Origin: Phycisphaerales bacterium
GTDB taxonomy: Bacteria; Planctomycetota; Phycisphaerae; Phycisphaerales; UBA1924
Reading direction: 5' to 3'
Assembly (NCBI GenBank): GCA_007693785.1
Contig: RECY01000038.1
Coordinates: 80,553-144,552, forward strand
Length of the DNA: 64,000 bases
Each line of letters begins with the position of its first letter. Position 1 is the stretch's first letter. Below the pieces are notes generated by a model that saw only the letters and a program-made list of their open reading frames with translations, was not told where the DNA came from and did no database searches. Shown here piece by piece: positions 46,376 to 54,963 of this stretch. The position numbers were made by a program, and so were the translations under genes.

Positions 46376-46398
46376 CGCGGGCGAGACGCCCGCGCCAC
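46376..46398 (+). repeat. Copy 6 of the 8-3-8-CCAC hairpin family
   Basis: Arms 46376-46383 and 46387-46394 pair perfectly, loop AGA, tail CCAC. It lies in the 115-base gap between the E1-beta and E2 genes. Confidence 0.75.
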
Positions 46399-46402
46399 GG
46401 GG

Positions 46403-47377
46403 TCAGTACGCGAGACACTCCTCGATGCTCTTCTTGATCCGCGGGGCCTCTGGGAGGTACTCGAGCTCGAGCTTGTAGTAGGGCATGATCGTGTCGAAGC
46501 CCGTGACACGCTGGACGGGGGCTTCGAGGTGGAGGAAGCAGCGCTCCTGGACTAGGGCCGAGATCTCGGCCCCGAGGCCGGCGGTCTTGGGCGCTTCGTG
46601 GACGATCACGCAGCGCCCGGTCTTCTCGACGCTGGCCGCGATCGTGTCGATATCGATCGGGTAGCAGGTGCGGAGGTCGATCAGCTCCACGCTGACGTCG
46701 TCGGGGAGTTGGTCCATCGCTTCGAGCGCCTGGAAGACCGGCGCGCCCCAGGTGACGACGGTGATGTCCTCACCCTCGCTGACGACCTTCGCCTCGCCGA
46801 TCGGGATGAGATATTCCTCCTCCGGCACGTCCTCAAGGAAGCTGCGGTAGACGCGTTTGGGCTCGAAGAAGACGACCGGGTCCGGGTCGCGAAGGGCGCT
46901 GAGCAGGAGGCCCTTTGCGTCGTACGGCGTGCAGGGCATGACGACCTTGAGCCCCGGGTGGTGGCTGTAGATCGCTTCGGGTGAGTCGGAGTGGAGCTCG
47001 GGTGCGTGGATGCCGCCGCCGACGGGGACGCGGACGGTCATCGGCACGGTGAAGCGTCCGCGGCTGCGCGTCCGCATGCGCCCGGCGTGGTTGACGAGCT
47101 GGTCGTACGCCGGTCCGAGGAAGCCTTCGAACTGGATCTCCGGCACCGCGATCATGCCGCCGAGGGCGAGGCCGATCGCGATGCCCATGATGCCGGACTC
47201 ATCGAGCGGGGTGTTCTGGACGCGCTCGTTGCCGAACTTGGCGGCCAGCCCGTCGGTGACGCGGAAGACGCCGCCGTTGACGCCGACGTCCTCGCCGAGG
47301 ATGACGACGCGCGGGTCGCGCTCCATTTCGTAGGCGAGGGTTGAGTTGATCGCCTGCACCAGGTTCATCTTCGCCAT
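46403..47377 (-). CDS. pdhB: Pyruvate dehydrogenase E1 component, beta subunit
   Basis: A 324-residue transketolase-like E1-beta. It starts MAKMNLVQAINSTLAYEMERD and shows ILGEDVGVNGGVFRVTDGL, NTPLDESGIMGIAIGLAL with the thiamine-binding glutamate, and PVGGGIHAPELHSDSPEA. The C-terminal domain begins TVVTWGAPVFQALEA. It pairs with pdhA to decarboxylate pyruvate using thiamine diphosphate. It is separated from pdhA by a small gene and a simple repeat. Confidence 0.95.
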   Translation of the reverse strand: MAKMNLVQAINSTLAYEMERDPRVVILGEDVGVNGGVFRVTDGLAAKFGNERVQNTPLDESGIMGIAIGLALGGMIAVPEIQFEGFLGPAYDQLVNHAGRMRTRSRGRFTVPMTVRVPVGGGIHAPELHSDSPEAIYSHHPGLKVVMPCTPYDAKGLLLSALRDPDPVVFFEPKRVYRSFLEDVPEEEYLIPIGEAKVVSEGEDITVVTWGAPVFQALEAMDQLPDDVSVELIDLRTCYPIDIDTIAASVEKTGRCVIVHEAPKTAGLGAEISALVQERCFLHLEAPVQRVTGFDTIMPYYKLELEYLPEAPRIKKSIEECLAY

Positions 47378-47420
47378 AGGTCTTGCTCGCTCGGTCGTGG
47401 GCCCGTGTCGGACGCGGGCT

Positions 47421-47445
47421 GTGGTGTGGTGTGGTGTGGTGTGGT
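47421..47445. repeat. Pentanucleotide repeat (GTGGT)5 upstream of pdhB
   Basis: Five exact GTGGT units, followed by a partial sixth, lie 44 bases upstream of the pdhB start. Slipped-strand length changes are possible. Confidence 0.8.
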
Positions 47446-47495
47446 GTGTGGCTCTTCGTGTCTGCTGTGCTTCGTGTCGTTGCGTCGGTTTCGGC

Positions 47496-47747
47496 TCAGG
47501 AAAGCAGCGTTAAGAAGGTGGCGGTGCCGTCGTCGGCGAGGGGGGCGTCAGGGAGGAGCGGTGCGTCGCCCGCGCCGGCGGCGTTGACGACGGCGGCGAC
47601 CTCGTCGGCCGAGTACGTCACCAGGATCGGCGTCGCCTGTCCCTGCACCCAGATCTCCGTCACGGCCTTCTTCGACCGCACGACGCGGATGTACGACGGG
47701 TTGACCCAGCGTTCGACGCCCTTGTTGTCCTTGATCTTGATCAGCAC
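47496..47747 (-). CDS. Small FlbD-like protein inside the pdh block, function unknown
   Basis: An 83-residue protein. The first 55 residues (MLIKIKDNKGVERWVNPSYIRVV ... ITEIWVQGQ-like ... VTYSADEVAAVVN) resemble the small FlbD family, which folds as a beta-rich module beginning with a short NG turn and NPxxI. The C-terminus is Ala/Asp-rich. FlbD is usually flagellar, but none of the neighbours is. It lies 33 bases downstream of pdhA and is probably translated from the pdh transcript. The similarity is modest. Confidence 0.55.
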   Translation of the reverse strand: MLIKIKDNKGVERWVNPSYIRVVRSKKAVTEIWVQGQATPILVTYSADEVAAVVNAAGAGDAPLLPDAPLADDGTATFLTLLS

Positions 47748-47780
47748 GCCGATCGCTCCATGCCCCGTGGGCGCTGACGC

Positions 47781-48920
47781 CTAGACGCGCTGCCCCTCGG
47801 CCCGCAGCCCGACCTGCGACGGGTCCTGCCCGAGGCTGCTGGTCCGCATCGTGTCCCGCTGGCGCTTGAGCTCCTCGGGCAGCTCCGCGTACATGTGGTC
47901 AAAGAAGTCGGTGGTGCTGGGCTTCTCGATGCCTTCGGCCGCGGCGACGACTTCCTTCACGATGCGCTTGGTTCGTGCTTCGAGTTCGGTCTGCTTTTCA
48001 TCGTCCCAGAAGCCGCGGGCAACCATGTACTTCCGCGTGCGGATGAGCGGGTCCTTGTCGAGCCATGCTTGGACCTCCTCCGGGCTGCGGTAGCGCCGGG
48101 CGTCGTCAGCGGTGGTGTGGTCCGCAAGGCGGTAGGTCACACCCTCGATGAAGGTCGGCCCGTCGCCGGCGACCGCGCGTTCGCGGGCCTCCTTCGTCGC
48201 CTTGTAGACCGCGAAGATGTCGTTCCCGTCGACCTGGATCGTCGGCATCCCGTACGCGATCGCCTTTTGCGCGACCGTTTCCGAGGCCATCTGCTCTTCA
48301 CGCGGGACGCTGATTGCCCACTGGTTGTTCTGGCAGAAGACGACGAGCGGGACTTTCAGCGTGCTGCTGAAGTTCATCGCGCTGTGGAAGTCGCCCTCGC
48401 TGGTGGCGCCGTCGCCGAAGTAGGTGATGACGGCCCGGTCGCGGTCGCCGCGGAGCTTCATGCCCCAGGCGATGCCGGCCGCGTGGATCATGTGCGTGCC
48501 AATCGGCACGCTCAGCGGCGTGACGAGGACGTCATCGGGCACCTTGCTCCCGCGCTCGTCGCCCATCCAGTAGACGAGCACGTTGTGCATCGGGAGCCCG
48601 TGCATGAACAGGGCGGCGTTCTCGCGGTAGGCCGAGACGAGCCAGTCCTCGCCCTTTTTCATCGCCAGCGCGCTGCCGACGGCGTTCGCCTCCTGCCCCT
48701 TGTTCTGCGGGTAGGTGCCCATGCGTCCGGAGCGTTGGAGCTTGAACGCGACCTCGTCGAGGTGACGGCAGATCGACATCTGCTCGTAGAGATATGCGAC
48801 CTGCTCGTCGGAGAGGATCGGCTGCCCGTTCTCAAGCCCTTCGGACTCGTCGAAGCGTCCCTCCTCGTCGAGGATCTGGAGGAAGTCGATCTCGGCCGTG
48901 TACACGGTCTTTCTCGGCAT
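47781..48920 (-). CDS. pdhA: Pyruvate dehydrogenase E1 component, alpha subunit
   Basis: A 379-residue E1-alpha. The thiamine diphosphate motif is GDGATSEGDFHSAMNFSS near residue 180, ending in FCQNNQWAIS. HMIHAAGIAWGMKL precedes it and YRLADHTTADDARRYR with the regulatory-loop region is near 275. The N-terminus (VYTAEIDFLQILDEEG) is typical of bacterial E1-alpha. ATG 48920 has GGAGCAG upstream; the frame stays open for 65 more codons without similarity. A TACCCT -10 box lies at 49046-49041 (-). Confidence 0.94.
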   Translation of the reverse strand: MPRKTVYTAEIDFLQILDEEGRFDESEGLENGQPILSDEQVAYLYEQMSICRHLDEVAFKLQRSGRMGTYPQNKGQEANAVGSALAMKKGEDWLVSAYRENAALFMHGLPMHNVLVYWMGDERGSKVPDDVLVTPLSVPIGTHMIHAAGIAWGMKLRGDRDRAVITYFGDGATSEGDFHSAMNFSSTLKVPLVVFCQNNQWAISVPREEQMASETVAQKAIAYGMPTIQVDGNDIFAVYKATKEARERAVAGDGPTFIEGVTYRLADHTTADDARRYRSPEEVQAWLDKDPLIRTRKYMVARGFWDDEKQTELEARTKRIVKEVVAAAEGIEKPSTTDFFDHMYAELPEELKRQRDTMRTSSLGQDPSQVGLRAEGQRV

Positions 48921-49133
48921 CTGCTGCTCCGTCCTCCGCGAGTCGGCATGGCCGCTGGCGGGCGGGGGTCGAAAACCGGTCGGCACCCCGACCGCGGGCG
49001 GGGCGCTGGGGCCTCGCCGGGCCGGGACTTGCGGACCTGTAGGGTAGCCGAAGGCGGGCCGGATCGCCCGCCCCCGGTCGCTGTCGTCGGGTCCGAATCC
49101 GGGAGGTGTTCGCACCGCCCGGACGCGTGTGGA

Positions 49134-51074
49134 TCAGACCGCGGCTCCCGCGTCGGACCGAACGCGGTCGCCCGGGAACTGCTTGATGCCCTCCTGCTTC
49201 GGCTTCCGCCCGGTGCCCTTGGCGACCGGCGAGGCCTCGGGGATGACAAACTCGCTGTTGGGCTGGGTATCGCTGAAGGCGTACGCCGCGTCGGCCGCCT
49301 GACGCATCGTGCCGTCCGCCGACTCGTACAACTCGCGCCACCTCTGGTGGCAACTGGTCTCGGCGATGTCGAAGAAGTGCAGAGCCGCGGCCTTATCGCG
49401 CTCGAACTCCGGGCCCGATTCGCCCTTTCGGATCTGCTGGTCGAGCTTGCTCAGCGTGCAGACCCACCCGTGCAGCCAGACCGCGACGTCCGCGATGCGG
49501 CTCTGGATCGCCTGGAGCCCGAGCAGTTCGCCCTCGTACTTCTTGCCCATCTGCTTGAACTGGTAGGTGTGCTCGCTGATGAGGCGTCCGAGGCGATCCG
49601 CGTGCGGACGCAGGCTCGGGTGGACGCTCTGCACGCGCGGAGCGCGGCGACGGATGCCGAGGAAGACCTCGGTCCCCAGCGGGACCGCCGCCTTGATGAA
49701 CGCGGGCTTGAACCAGTTCGAGGGGTTCTTGGACATCTCGCGGATCGGGAGCATGTGCTCCTCGGCGAGCTTCTTGCCGCCGTAGCCGAAGATGAACGGG
49801 AGCATGACGTCGTTGGAGCCTTCGACGATGAGATTGATGCGCGTGTCACGGAAGATGCGTTCGATCTCGTTCTCGGTCATGTAGCTCTCGCCGCCCATGA
49901 TCTGCATCGCGTCGTTGACCACGTCCCACCCGCGCTCGGAGCAAAACGCCTTGCAGATCGCGGTTTCGACGCGGTGGTCCTCGTCGTGGCGGTCGAGCAT
50001 GCCGGTGGTCATGTAGAGCATCGCGTCCATCGCGTAGACGTAGGCCGCCATGCGGGCCGAGCGTCCCTTGACGGCGTCAAAGTCGGCGAGGGGCTGCTTG
50101 AACTGGTATCGCGTGCGGGCCCACTTGATGGACTGGTCCATCGCCTTGCGAGCCCCGCCGAGCATGCCGGCGCTGAGCGTGCAGCGCCCGTAGTTCAGGC
50201 AGGTCAGCGCGACCTGGAGGCCCTTGCCCTCCTGGTAGAGGATGTTCTCACGCGGGACGCGGACGTTGGTGAAGGTGATGCGCCCCTGCCAGGTGCCGCG
50301 GATGCCGCACTTGCTGCGGTTTTTGCTGTAGATATGGATGCCTTCCATGTCGGGCGTGCAGACGACGGCCGAGACCGCCTTCTTCCCGTTGGGCATCTCC
50401 TGCTTGCACATGACGGTGAACAGCCCGCTGAGCGCGGCGCTGGTTGCCCACTTCTTCTCGCCGTTGAGGATGTAGAACTTACCGTCCTCGCTGACGGTGC
50501 AGGTGGTCTCCTGCCCGCCGGCGTCGCACCCGACGTTGGGCTCGCTGAGGCAGAAGGCGCTGAGCCAGTCCGTGGCGAGGTGGGGGAGCCACTTCTGCTT
50601 CTGCTCGTCGGTGCCGAAGAGCATGACGGCCTTGCACCCGATCGACTGGTGGGCGCTCACGATGACCGCGGTCGAGCCGCAGTACATGCCGATCAGTTCC
50701 AGCACGCGGTTGTAGCTGGTGATGCCGAGCCCGAGGCCGCCGTACTGCTTGGGGATGGTCATCCCGAGCACGCCGAGTTCGAAGAGGCGCTTGATCACCC
50801 AGTCTGGCGTCTCTTCCTCGTGATCGATCTGAAGGGCGGGGTGCTCGTTCTGGAGGTATTCGTGGAGGCGGGCGAGGAGTTGGTCGCACGCGGCCGTCTC
50901 TTCGGGTGTCGATTCGGGGTAGGGGAAGACGAGGTCCTCGCGGATGCGTCCCCAGAACATGTTCTTGATGAAACCCATCGAATCGGGCTCGGCGCCCATG
51001 AGGCTTTCCGCCTCGGCGACGAGCGCCGCGTCCTTCGCCGACACACCTTTGAGCTTCTTGAGATCAGCCGCCAT
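49134..51074 (-). CDS. Acyl-CoA dehydrogenase, long (VLCAD-like) form
   Basis: A 646-residue FAD enzyme, longer than the usual 380-400. Residues about 55-450 are the core: FELGVLGMTIPKQYGGLGLGITSY near 100, AFCLSEPNVGCDAGG near 172, KKWATSA near 210, and IMGGESYMTENEIERIFRDTRINLIVEGSNDV near 400, where the glutamate of VEGSND takes the catalytic-base position of the short/medium-chain class. About 190 extra C-terminal residues resemble the helical tail of VLCAD/ACAD9-type enzymes. A strong GGGAGG site precedes ATG 51074. Neighbouring crotonases suggest beta-oxidation or leucine breakdown. Confidence 0.92.
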   Translation of the reverse strand: MAADLKKLKGVSAKDAALVAEAESLMGAEPDSMGFIKNMFWGRIREDLVFPYPESTPEETAACDQLLARLHEYLQNEHPALQIDHEEETPDWVIKRLFELGVLGMTIPKQYGGLGLGITSYNRVLELIGMYCGSTAVIVSAHQSIGCKAVMLFGTDEQKQKWLPHLATDWLSAFCLSEPNVGCDAGGQETTCTVSEDGKFYILNGEKKWATSAALSGLFTVMCKQEMPNGKKAVSAVVCTPDMEGIHIYSKNRSKCGIRGTWQGRITFTNVRVPRENILYQEGKGLQVALTCLNYGRCTLSAGMLGGARKAMDQSIKWARTRYQFKQPLADFDAVKGRSARMAAYVYAMDAMLYMTTGMLDRHDEDHRVETAICKAFCSERGWDVVNDAMQIMGGESYMTENEIERIFRDTRINLIVEGSNDVMLPFIFGYGGKKLAEEHMLPIREMSKNPSNWFKPAFIKAAVPLGTEVFLGIRRRAPRVQSVHPSLRPHADRLGRLISEHTYQFKQMGKKYEGELLGLQAIQSRIADVAVWLHGWVCTLSKLDQQIRKGESGPEFERDKAAALHFFDIAETSCHQRWRELYESADGTMRQAADAAYAFSDTQPNSEFVIPEASPVAKGTGRKPKQEGIKQFPGDRVRSDAGAAV

Positions 51075-51241
51075 TGCGGGCCTCCCGTGGTTGGGCGCGG
51101 GCGGGGAGCCGCCGTGCGCGTCGGGCCGAGCCTCGGCCCTTGGTTGTCTCTCACGCCGCCGGCTTCAGCCCCAGCGACGCGCCCCATCCCCGTGTTCTGC
51201 CAGGCGCCGCGACGAACGCGACGCTGCTTGATCGTCCATGC

Positions 51242-52180
51242 CTACTTTTGGGCGCTCTTGGCGAAAAACGCCTCGATCGCCGCCTTCGCCTCCGGCGTGT
51301 GCCGAAGTCGGATCAGCGACTCCCGCTCGCTCGACAGCCCGGCCTGCCACCCTTGCGACAACCCGGCGTCGATCGCCTCGACCACCGCACCCGCAGCGGG
51401 CGTGCCCGCGCCGGAGGCGGGGACGAGTTCCTCCCGCACCGCGTCGAGGGCCGCGAGGATCTTGGCTTGCGCAGGGCTCCGCGAGATGCACCGGCTCGGG
51501 GCCCCGTCGCGCGCGGGCGTCGCCTGCGAAGAGACCCAGCCGGCCGCGGTGGTGAGCAGGCTCCGGAGGTCCGGCGCGACCGCGTCGAACAGCCCGGCTT
51601 TGCTCGCGTCCTCGACCGTCATCGGCCTGCCGGTCGCGGTGCGGCGGATCGCGTCACCCGAGTTCATCCAGCCGGGGAGCAGGTTGGTCCCGCCCCAGCC
51701 CGGGCAGATCCCGAGCCCGGCCTCGGGCAGGCCCAGCATGTACGGACGCCCGGGCTGACCTTCTTCGGTCGGCGACGGCGGGCAGGCGACGATCCCGTCG
51801 CAGTGCATCGCGAGTTCCAGACCGCCGCCGAGGGCGGCCCCGTGGATCGCCGCGACGGTCGGCATCGGCATCTCGGTGAGCATCCCGAACACGCGGGAGC
51901 CATACTCGAGATACCGGCGGAGGTCGTCGTCGGAGAGGTCTTGGATCGCCTTCAGGTCCGCCCCGGCCACGAACGCCCGCGGGGAGGCCGAGGCGAGGAT
52001 CAACCCCCGCGCATCGCTCGGGATTGTCTTGAATGTCGCCTCGAGCCGCCGGATCAGGTCCTCATTCAGCACGACAACCGGTCGTCCTTCCTGGACCATC
52101 TGGACGACAACGACGCCTGGGGCGTCCGGGGTGAGATCGCGCTGGATCGGGAACGGATCCGTGGTCATGCACACCTTCAT
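51242..52180 (-). CDS. Enoyl-CoA hydratase/isomerase family protein
   Basis: A 312-residue crotonase-fold protein. The oxyanion-hole segments are FVAGADLKAIQDL near residue 70 and AIHGAALGGGLELAMHCD near 113; LPEAGLGICPGWGGTNLLP near 150 carries the catalytic-glutamate region. The length and sequence are close to the N-terminal half of multifunctional FadB/FadJ-type enzymes. ATG 52180 is taken; ATG 52168 is equally good. A TATACT -10 box lies at 52285-52280 (-). Confidence 0.85.
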   Translation of the reverse strand: MKVCMTTDPFPIQRDLTPDAPGVVVVQMVQEGRPVVVLNEDLIRRLEATFKTIPSDARGLILASASPRAFVAGADLKAIQDLSDDDLRRYLEYGSRVFGMLTEMPMPTVAAIHGAALGGGLELAMHCDGIVACPPSPTEEGQPGRPYMLGLPEAGLGICPGWGGTNLLPGWMNSGDAIRRTATGRPMTVEDASKAGLFDAVAPDLRSLLTTAAGWVSSQATPARDGAPSRCISRSPAQAKILAALDAVREELVPASGAGTPAAGAVVEAIDAGLSQGWQAGLSSERESLIRLRHTPEAKAAIEAFFAKSAQK

Positions 52181-52279
52181 CTTCGGGCCTGCGTTCGTGG
52201 CGGGGGGCCGATAGATGCCCCAGCCGCCTCGCGAGCCTCATACATAAGGCCGCGATTGGCCCGGCTCGCTCCGAAACCC

Positions 52280-52285
52280 AGTATA
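52280..52285 (-). promoter_or_regulatory. Candidate -10 box of the crotonase/acyl-CoA dehydrogenase unit
   Basis: TATACT reads 52285-52280 on the - strand, about 100 bases before ATG 52180; no clear -35. Confidence 0.45.
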
Positions 52286-52372
52286 CGCCCCGAGCCCATG
52301 CCCGGAACGGACCAGCCGCCAGAACTCAGTCAAAAGCGGATAAAATAGACCTTATTTGAGCGTTGCCTGTTT

Positions 52373-53134
52373 TTACTTGAACCGTTTCGCCAGCCCGCTC
52401 CGAACGTCCGGGTCCGCCAGCACACCGGCCGACAGTTCGGCCCCCTGGCGGGACATCGCCTCGTCGAGCGAGGCGTCGAGCGTGTTGAGCAGGCCCTTGG
52501 TCGCCGCCAGTGCTTTGGGCCCGGCTTCGGCGAGGCGGGCGGCGATCTTGTCCACCGCTGCGTCGAGGTCGTCCGCCCAGGGGACGGCCTCGTCCACCAG
52601 CCCGATCGCCGCCGCGTCGCGCCCGCTCATCACACCGCCGCGGAGCAGGACCGCCCGCGCACGCCCGGGCCCGATCTTCCGCACGAGCCACGGCGCGACC
52701 ACGGCCGGGCAGACGCCGAGGTCCACCTCCGGGTAGCCCAGCTTCGCGTCCGCGTGGGTGACGCTGAGGTCGCAGACGCACGTCAGCCCGCACCCGCCGC
52801 CGATCGCGGCCCCGTTCACCCGCGCCACAAGCACCATCGGGAGCGCCCGGAGGCGAAGACATAGCTCCGCGAGCGAGCCGAGCAGCTTGGGCGGGGCGGC
52901 CGGGTCGCCCAGCACGGCCTTCAAATCCATCCCCGCACAGAAGGACTTGCCCGCGCCCGTGACGACGACCACCGTGGGACTGTCCTTTTCCCCGCTCAGC
53001 GTGTGCAGGTGCTCGACGTGCGCACGCAGGGCGCTTAAAAGATCGATCGAGAGCGCATTACGGGCCTCAGGGCGGTTTAGCGTGAGGCGTGCGATGCGCC
53101 CTTGCACGTCGAGCGTGGCGAGTTCGGTGGTCAT
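52373..53134 (-). CDS. Enoyl-CoA hydratase/isomerase family protein
   Basis: A 253-residue crotonase. It shows LTLNRPEARNALS near residue 17, FCAGMDLKAVLG near 65, NGAAIGGGCGLTCVCDLSV near 106 and LGYPEVDLGVCPAVVAPWL near 130. In the leucine pathway this position would be methylglutaconyl-CoA hydratase, but the catalytic side chains (CP at the usual glutamate region) do not settle the reaction. It starts 12 bases after the stop of the next crotonase, so both are one operon with hmgL. Confidence 0.87.
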   Translation of the reverse strand: MTTELATLDVQGRIARLTLNRPEARNALSIDLLSALRAHVEHLHTLSGEKDSPTVVVVTGAGKSFCAGMDLKAVLGDPAAPPKLLGSLAELCLRLRALPMVLVARVNGAAIGGGCGLTCVCDLSVTHADAKLGYPEVDLGVCPAVVAPWLVRKIGPGRARAVLLRGGVMSGRDAAAIGLVDEAVPWADDLDAAVDKIAARLAEAGPKALAATKGLLNTLDASLDEAMSRQGAELSAGVLADPDVRSGLAKRFK

Positions 53135-53146
53135 GCTGGAAGTTCC

Positions 53147-53896
53147 TTACTTTTTCGCCCAGGCGCGTGCGAGAAGTTCGCGTTCTTCGTCGCCGCCGAC
53201 GAGGGCGAGCGAGGCCGCGAGCCCGGCGTCCGCGTCGCCCGTCGGCGTGAGCTCGTTGAGCCAGGCCTTGGTGGCGCGGAGAGCCGTGGGGGGCTTGGCC
53301 GCGAGCGTACGCGCGATGTCGGCGGCTGTGCTACACGCCTGCTGTGGTGTGTCGGTGAGCTCGTGGACGAGCCCGATCGCGTGGGCGTCGGCACCCGTAA
53401 TCAGCTTGGGGTGCAGGAGGCGAGCACGGGCGGCTCCGTGGGCGACGCTCCGCGCGAGGAACGGTGCGCTGACGGCTGGGGAGATGCCGAGGGTCACGAC
53501 CGGGTAGCCGAGTTTCGCGTTCGCATCCGCGACGACGATGTCCGCCCCGCCGAGCAGGGCGCACCCGCCCGCGATCGCTGCGCCGTGTGCGCACAGCACG
53601 ACGGGCGCGGGGCACTCGCGCATGGCGCGAGCGCACGCCGAGAGGCCTTGCAGGAGCTCTGCGAGCACGACGCGTGCCGCGTCGTGCTCGCAGAGCGACA
53701 GGTCGAAGCCGGCGCAGAAGCAGGGGCCCTCGCCGCGGACCAGCACGGCCCGCGTCGAGGCCTGAGCCGCGAACGTGCGCACGGCGTGCTCGAACGCCCG
53801 CAGCATGTCGGGCGTCAGCGCGTTCCGCCGATCCGGGCGGCGGAGCTCGATGACCGTGACGCCCTCGCGTGTTTCCGTATCGACGTGCTCGCTCAC
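53147..53896 (-). CDS. Enoyl-CoA hydratase/isomerase family protein
   Basis: A 249-residue crotonase starting at GTG 53896, whose bases overlap the hmgL stop (GTGA). It shows ELRRPDRRNALT near residue 18, FCAGFDLSLCEHD near 60, AHGAAIAGGCALLGGADI near 96 and LGYPVVTLGISPAVSAPFL near 120. It is a paralogue of the downstream gene, sharing the CPAV/SPAV region that is unusual for true hydratases. Probably acts on a branched acyl-CoA with hmgL; inference from context. Confidence 0.87.
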   Translation of the reverse strand: MSEHVDTETREGVTVIELRRPDRRNALTPDMLRAFEHAVRTFAAQASTRAVLVRGEGPCFCAGFDLSLCEHDAARVVLAELLQGLSACARAMRECPAPVVLCAHGAAIAGGCALLGGADIVVADANAKLGYPVVTLGISPAVSAPFLARSVAHGAARARLLHPKLITGADAHAIGLVHELTDTPQQACSTAADIARTLAAKPPTALRATKAWLNELTPTGDADAGLAASLALVGGDEERELLARAWAKK

Positions 53897-54849
53897 GACG
53901 CATCCCCCGTCGGGCGTGCGCCCGCGACGATCTCTCGCGCGATCGTGGACGCTTCGGCAAGTCCGGCATCGTCGATATTGATGGTGTATCCCGCGTCGCG
54001 GAGGGCTGTGGTGAGGGCATCGGTCGCGACGTTCCCCGGCGCTCGTCGTTCGGGCGTCGAGGCGTAGGGGCACCCGCCGAGACCGCCGGCTGCGCTGTCA
54101 AAGGACCGCACGCCGAGGCGGGCGGCCTCCACCGCGCACGCCGTCGCGTGCCCGAACGTGTCGTGCAGGTGCAGCGTGCAACGCTCGGGATCGCGCAGCA
54201 GGTCATCGCCAAGTTCCGTGCGCACGACTTCGCACAGCGCGCCGACCGTCTCCGGCGTGCCCGCGCCGATCGTGTCGCCAAAGTCGATCTCGTCGCACCC
54301 GATCTCCAGCAATTTCGCCGCGACATCCACGACTTTTGACGCCTTTATATCGCCCTCGAAGGGGCATCGGATCGCGCAGCTCACGTACCCGCGGAGGCGG
54401 AGCCCGTGCTCGCGGGCGATCGACGCGACGGGGACGAACCGCTCGATCGCCTCGGCGATCGTCGCGTTGGTGTTGCGCTTGCTGAAGGTTTCGCTGGCGG
54501 CGGTGAAAACGCTGAGCTTGGCGATGAGCCGATCGAGTCCGTGCACACGGGCCGCGGCTTGGTTCACCTCGATCGCGGCCTGTGCACCTTTTTCGTTCGG
54601 CACCAGCGTGCTAAGGACGACCTGACGCCGCTTCGCGCTGTCCGGCGCGATCATCGCGAACAGTTCCGCGGCGTCGCCGAGCTGCGGGATCCACTTCGGG
54701 CTGACAAAGCTGGAAACCTCGACCTCGTCCACGCCGGACGCGAGCAGGGCTCGCACGAGGCGGGCCTTGTCCTCGGTCGGGATCCGGGCGGCTTCGTTCT
54801 GAAGCCCGTCGCGGGGGGCGACGTCGGTGATGCGGATGCGGTCATTCAT
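53893..54849 (-). CDS. hmgL: Hydroxymethylglutaryl-CoA lyase
   Basis: A 318-residue HMG-CoA lyase of the DRE-TIM metallolyase family, splitting HMG-CoA into acetoacetate and acetyl-CoA, the last step of leucine breakdown. It shows ITDVAPRDGLQNE at residues 6-18, SSFVSPKWIPQLGD near 48, FGDTIGAGTP near 197, LHLHDTFGHA near 225 and GGLGGCPYA near 258 with the active-site cysteine. ATG 54849 lies 7 bases after a TACGAT -10 box (54862-54857), so the mRNA is predicted to be leaderless. Confidence 0.93.
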   Translation of the reverse strand: MNDRIRITDVAPRDGLQNEAARIPTEDKARLVRALLASGVDEVEVSSFVSPKWIPQLGDAAELFAMIAPDSAKRRQVVLSTLVPNEKGAQAAIEVNQAAARVHGLDRLIAKLSVFTAASETFSKRNTNATIAEAIERFVPVASIAREHGLRLRGYVSCAIRCPFEGDIKASKVVDVAAKLLEIGCDEIDFGDTIGAGTPETVGALCEVVRTELGDDLLRDPERCTLHLHDTFGHATACAVEAARLGVRSFDSAAGGLGGCPYASTPERRAPGNVATDALTTALRDAGYTINIDDAGLAEASTIAREIVAGARPTGDAS

Positions 54850-54856
54850 CGGGGCG

Positions 54857-54862
54857 ATCGTA
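54857..54862 (-). promoter_or_regulatory. Leaderless -10 box of hmgL
   Basis: TACGAT ends 7 bases before the ATG, with no ribosome site between. Confidence 0.55.
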
Positions 54863-54883
54863 GGTTCGGCGGGCTGAATCAAC

Positions 54884-54952
54884 GAGCCGCGACCGTGAGG
54901 GAGCGGTTGCTCGCAACGATTGTGGGAGACCGCTCCCTTACGGTCGCGGCTC
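54884..54952. repeat. 24-bp inverted repeat between carboxyltransferase and hmgL genes
   Basis: 54884-54907 pairs with 54929-54952 over 24 bp with a single G-T wobble; the loop is 21 bases. No T tract follows on either strand, so a simple intrinsic terminator is unlikely; it may be a mobile-type palindromic repeat or a processing/stability element. Confidence 0.8.
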
Positions 54953-54963
54953 CTTCGGAGGCT

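Noticed and set aside
47895..51758. Open frame of 1287 codons on the + strand
   Set aside because: It lies wholly opposite pdhA and the acyl-CoA dehydrogenase, has a biased Arg/Val/Asp composition typical of antisense frames in GC-rich DNA, and no recognisable motif.
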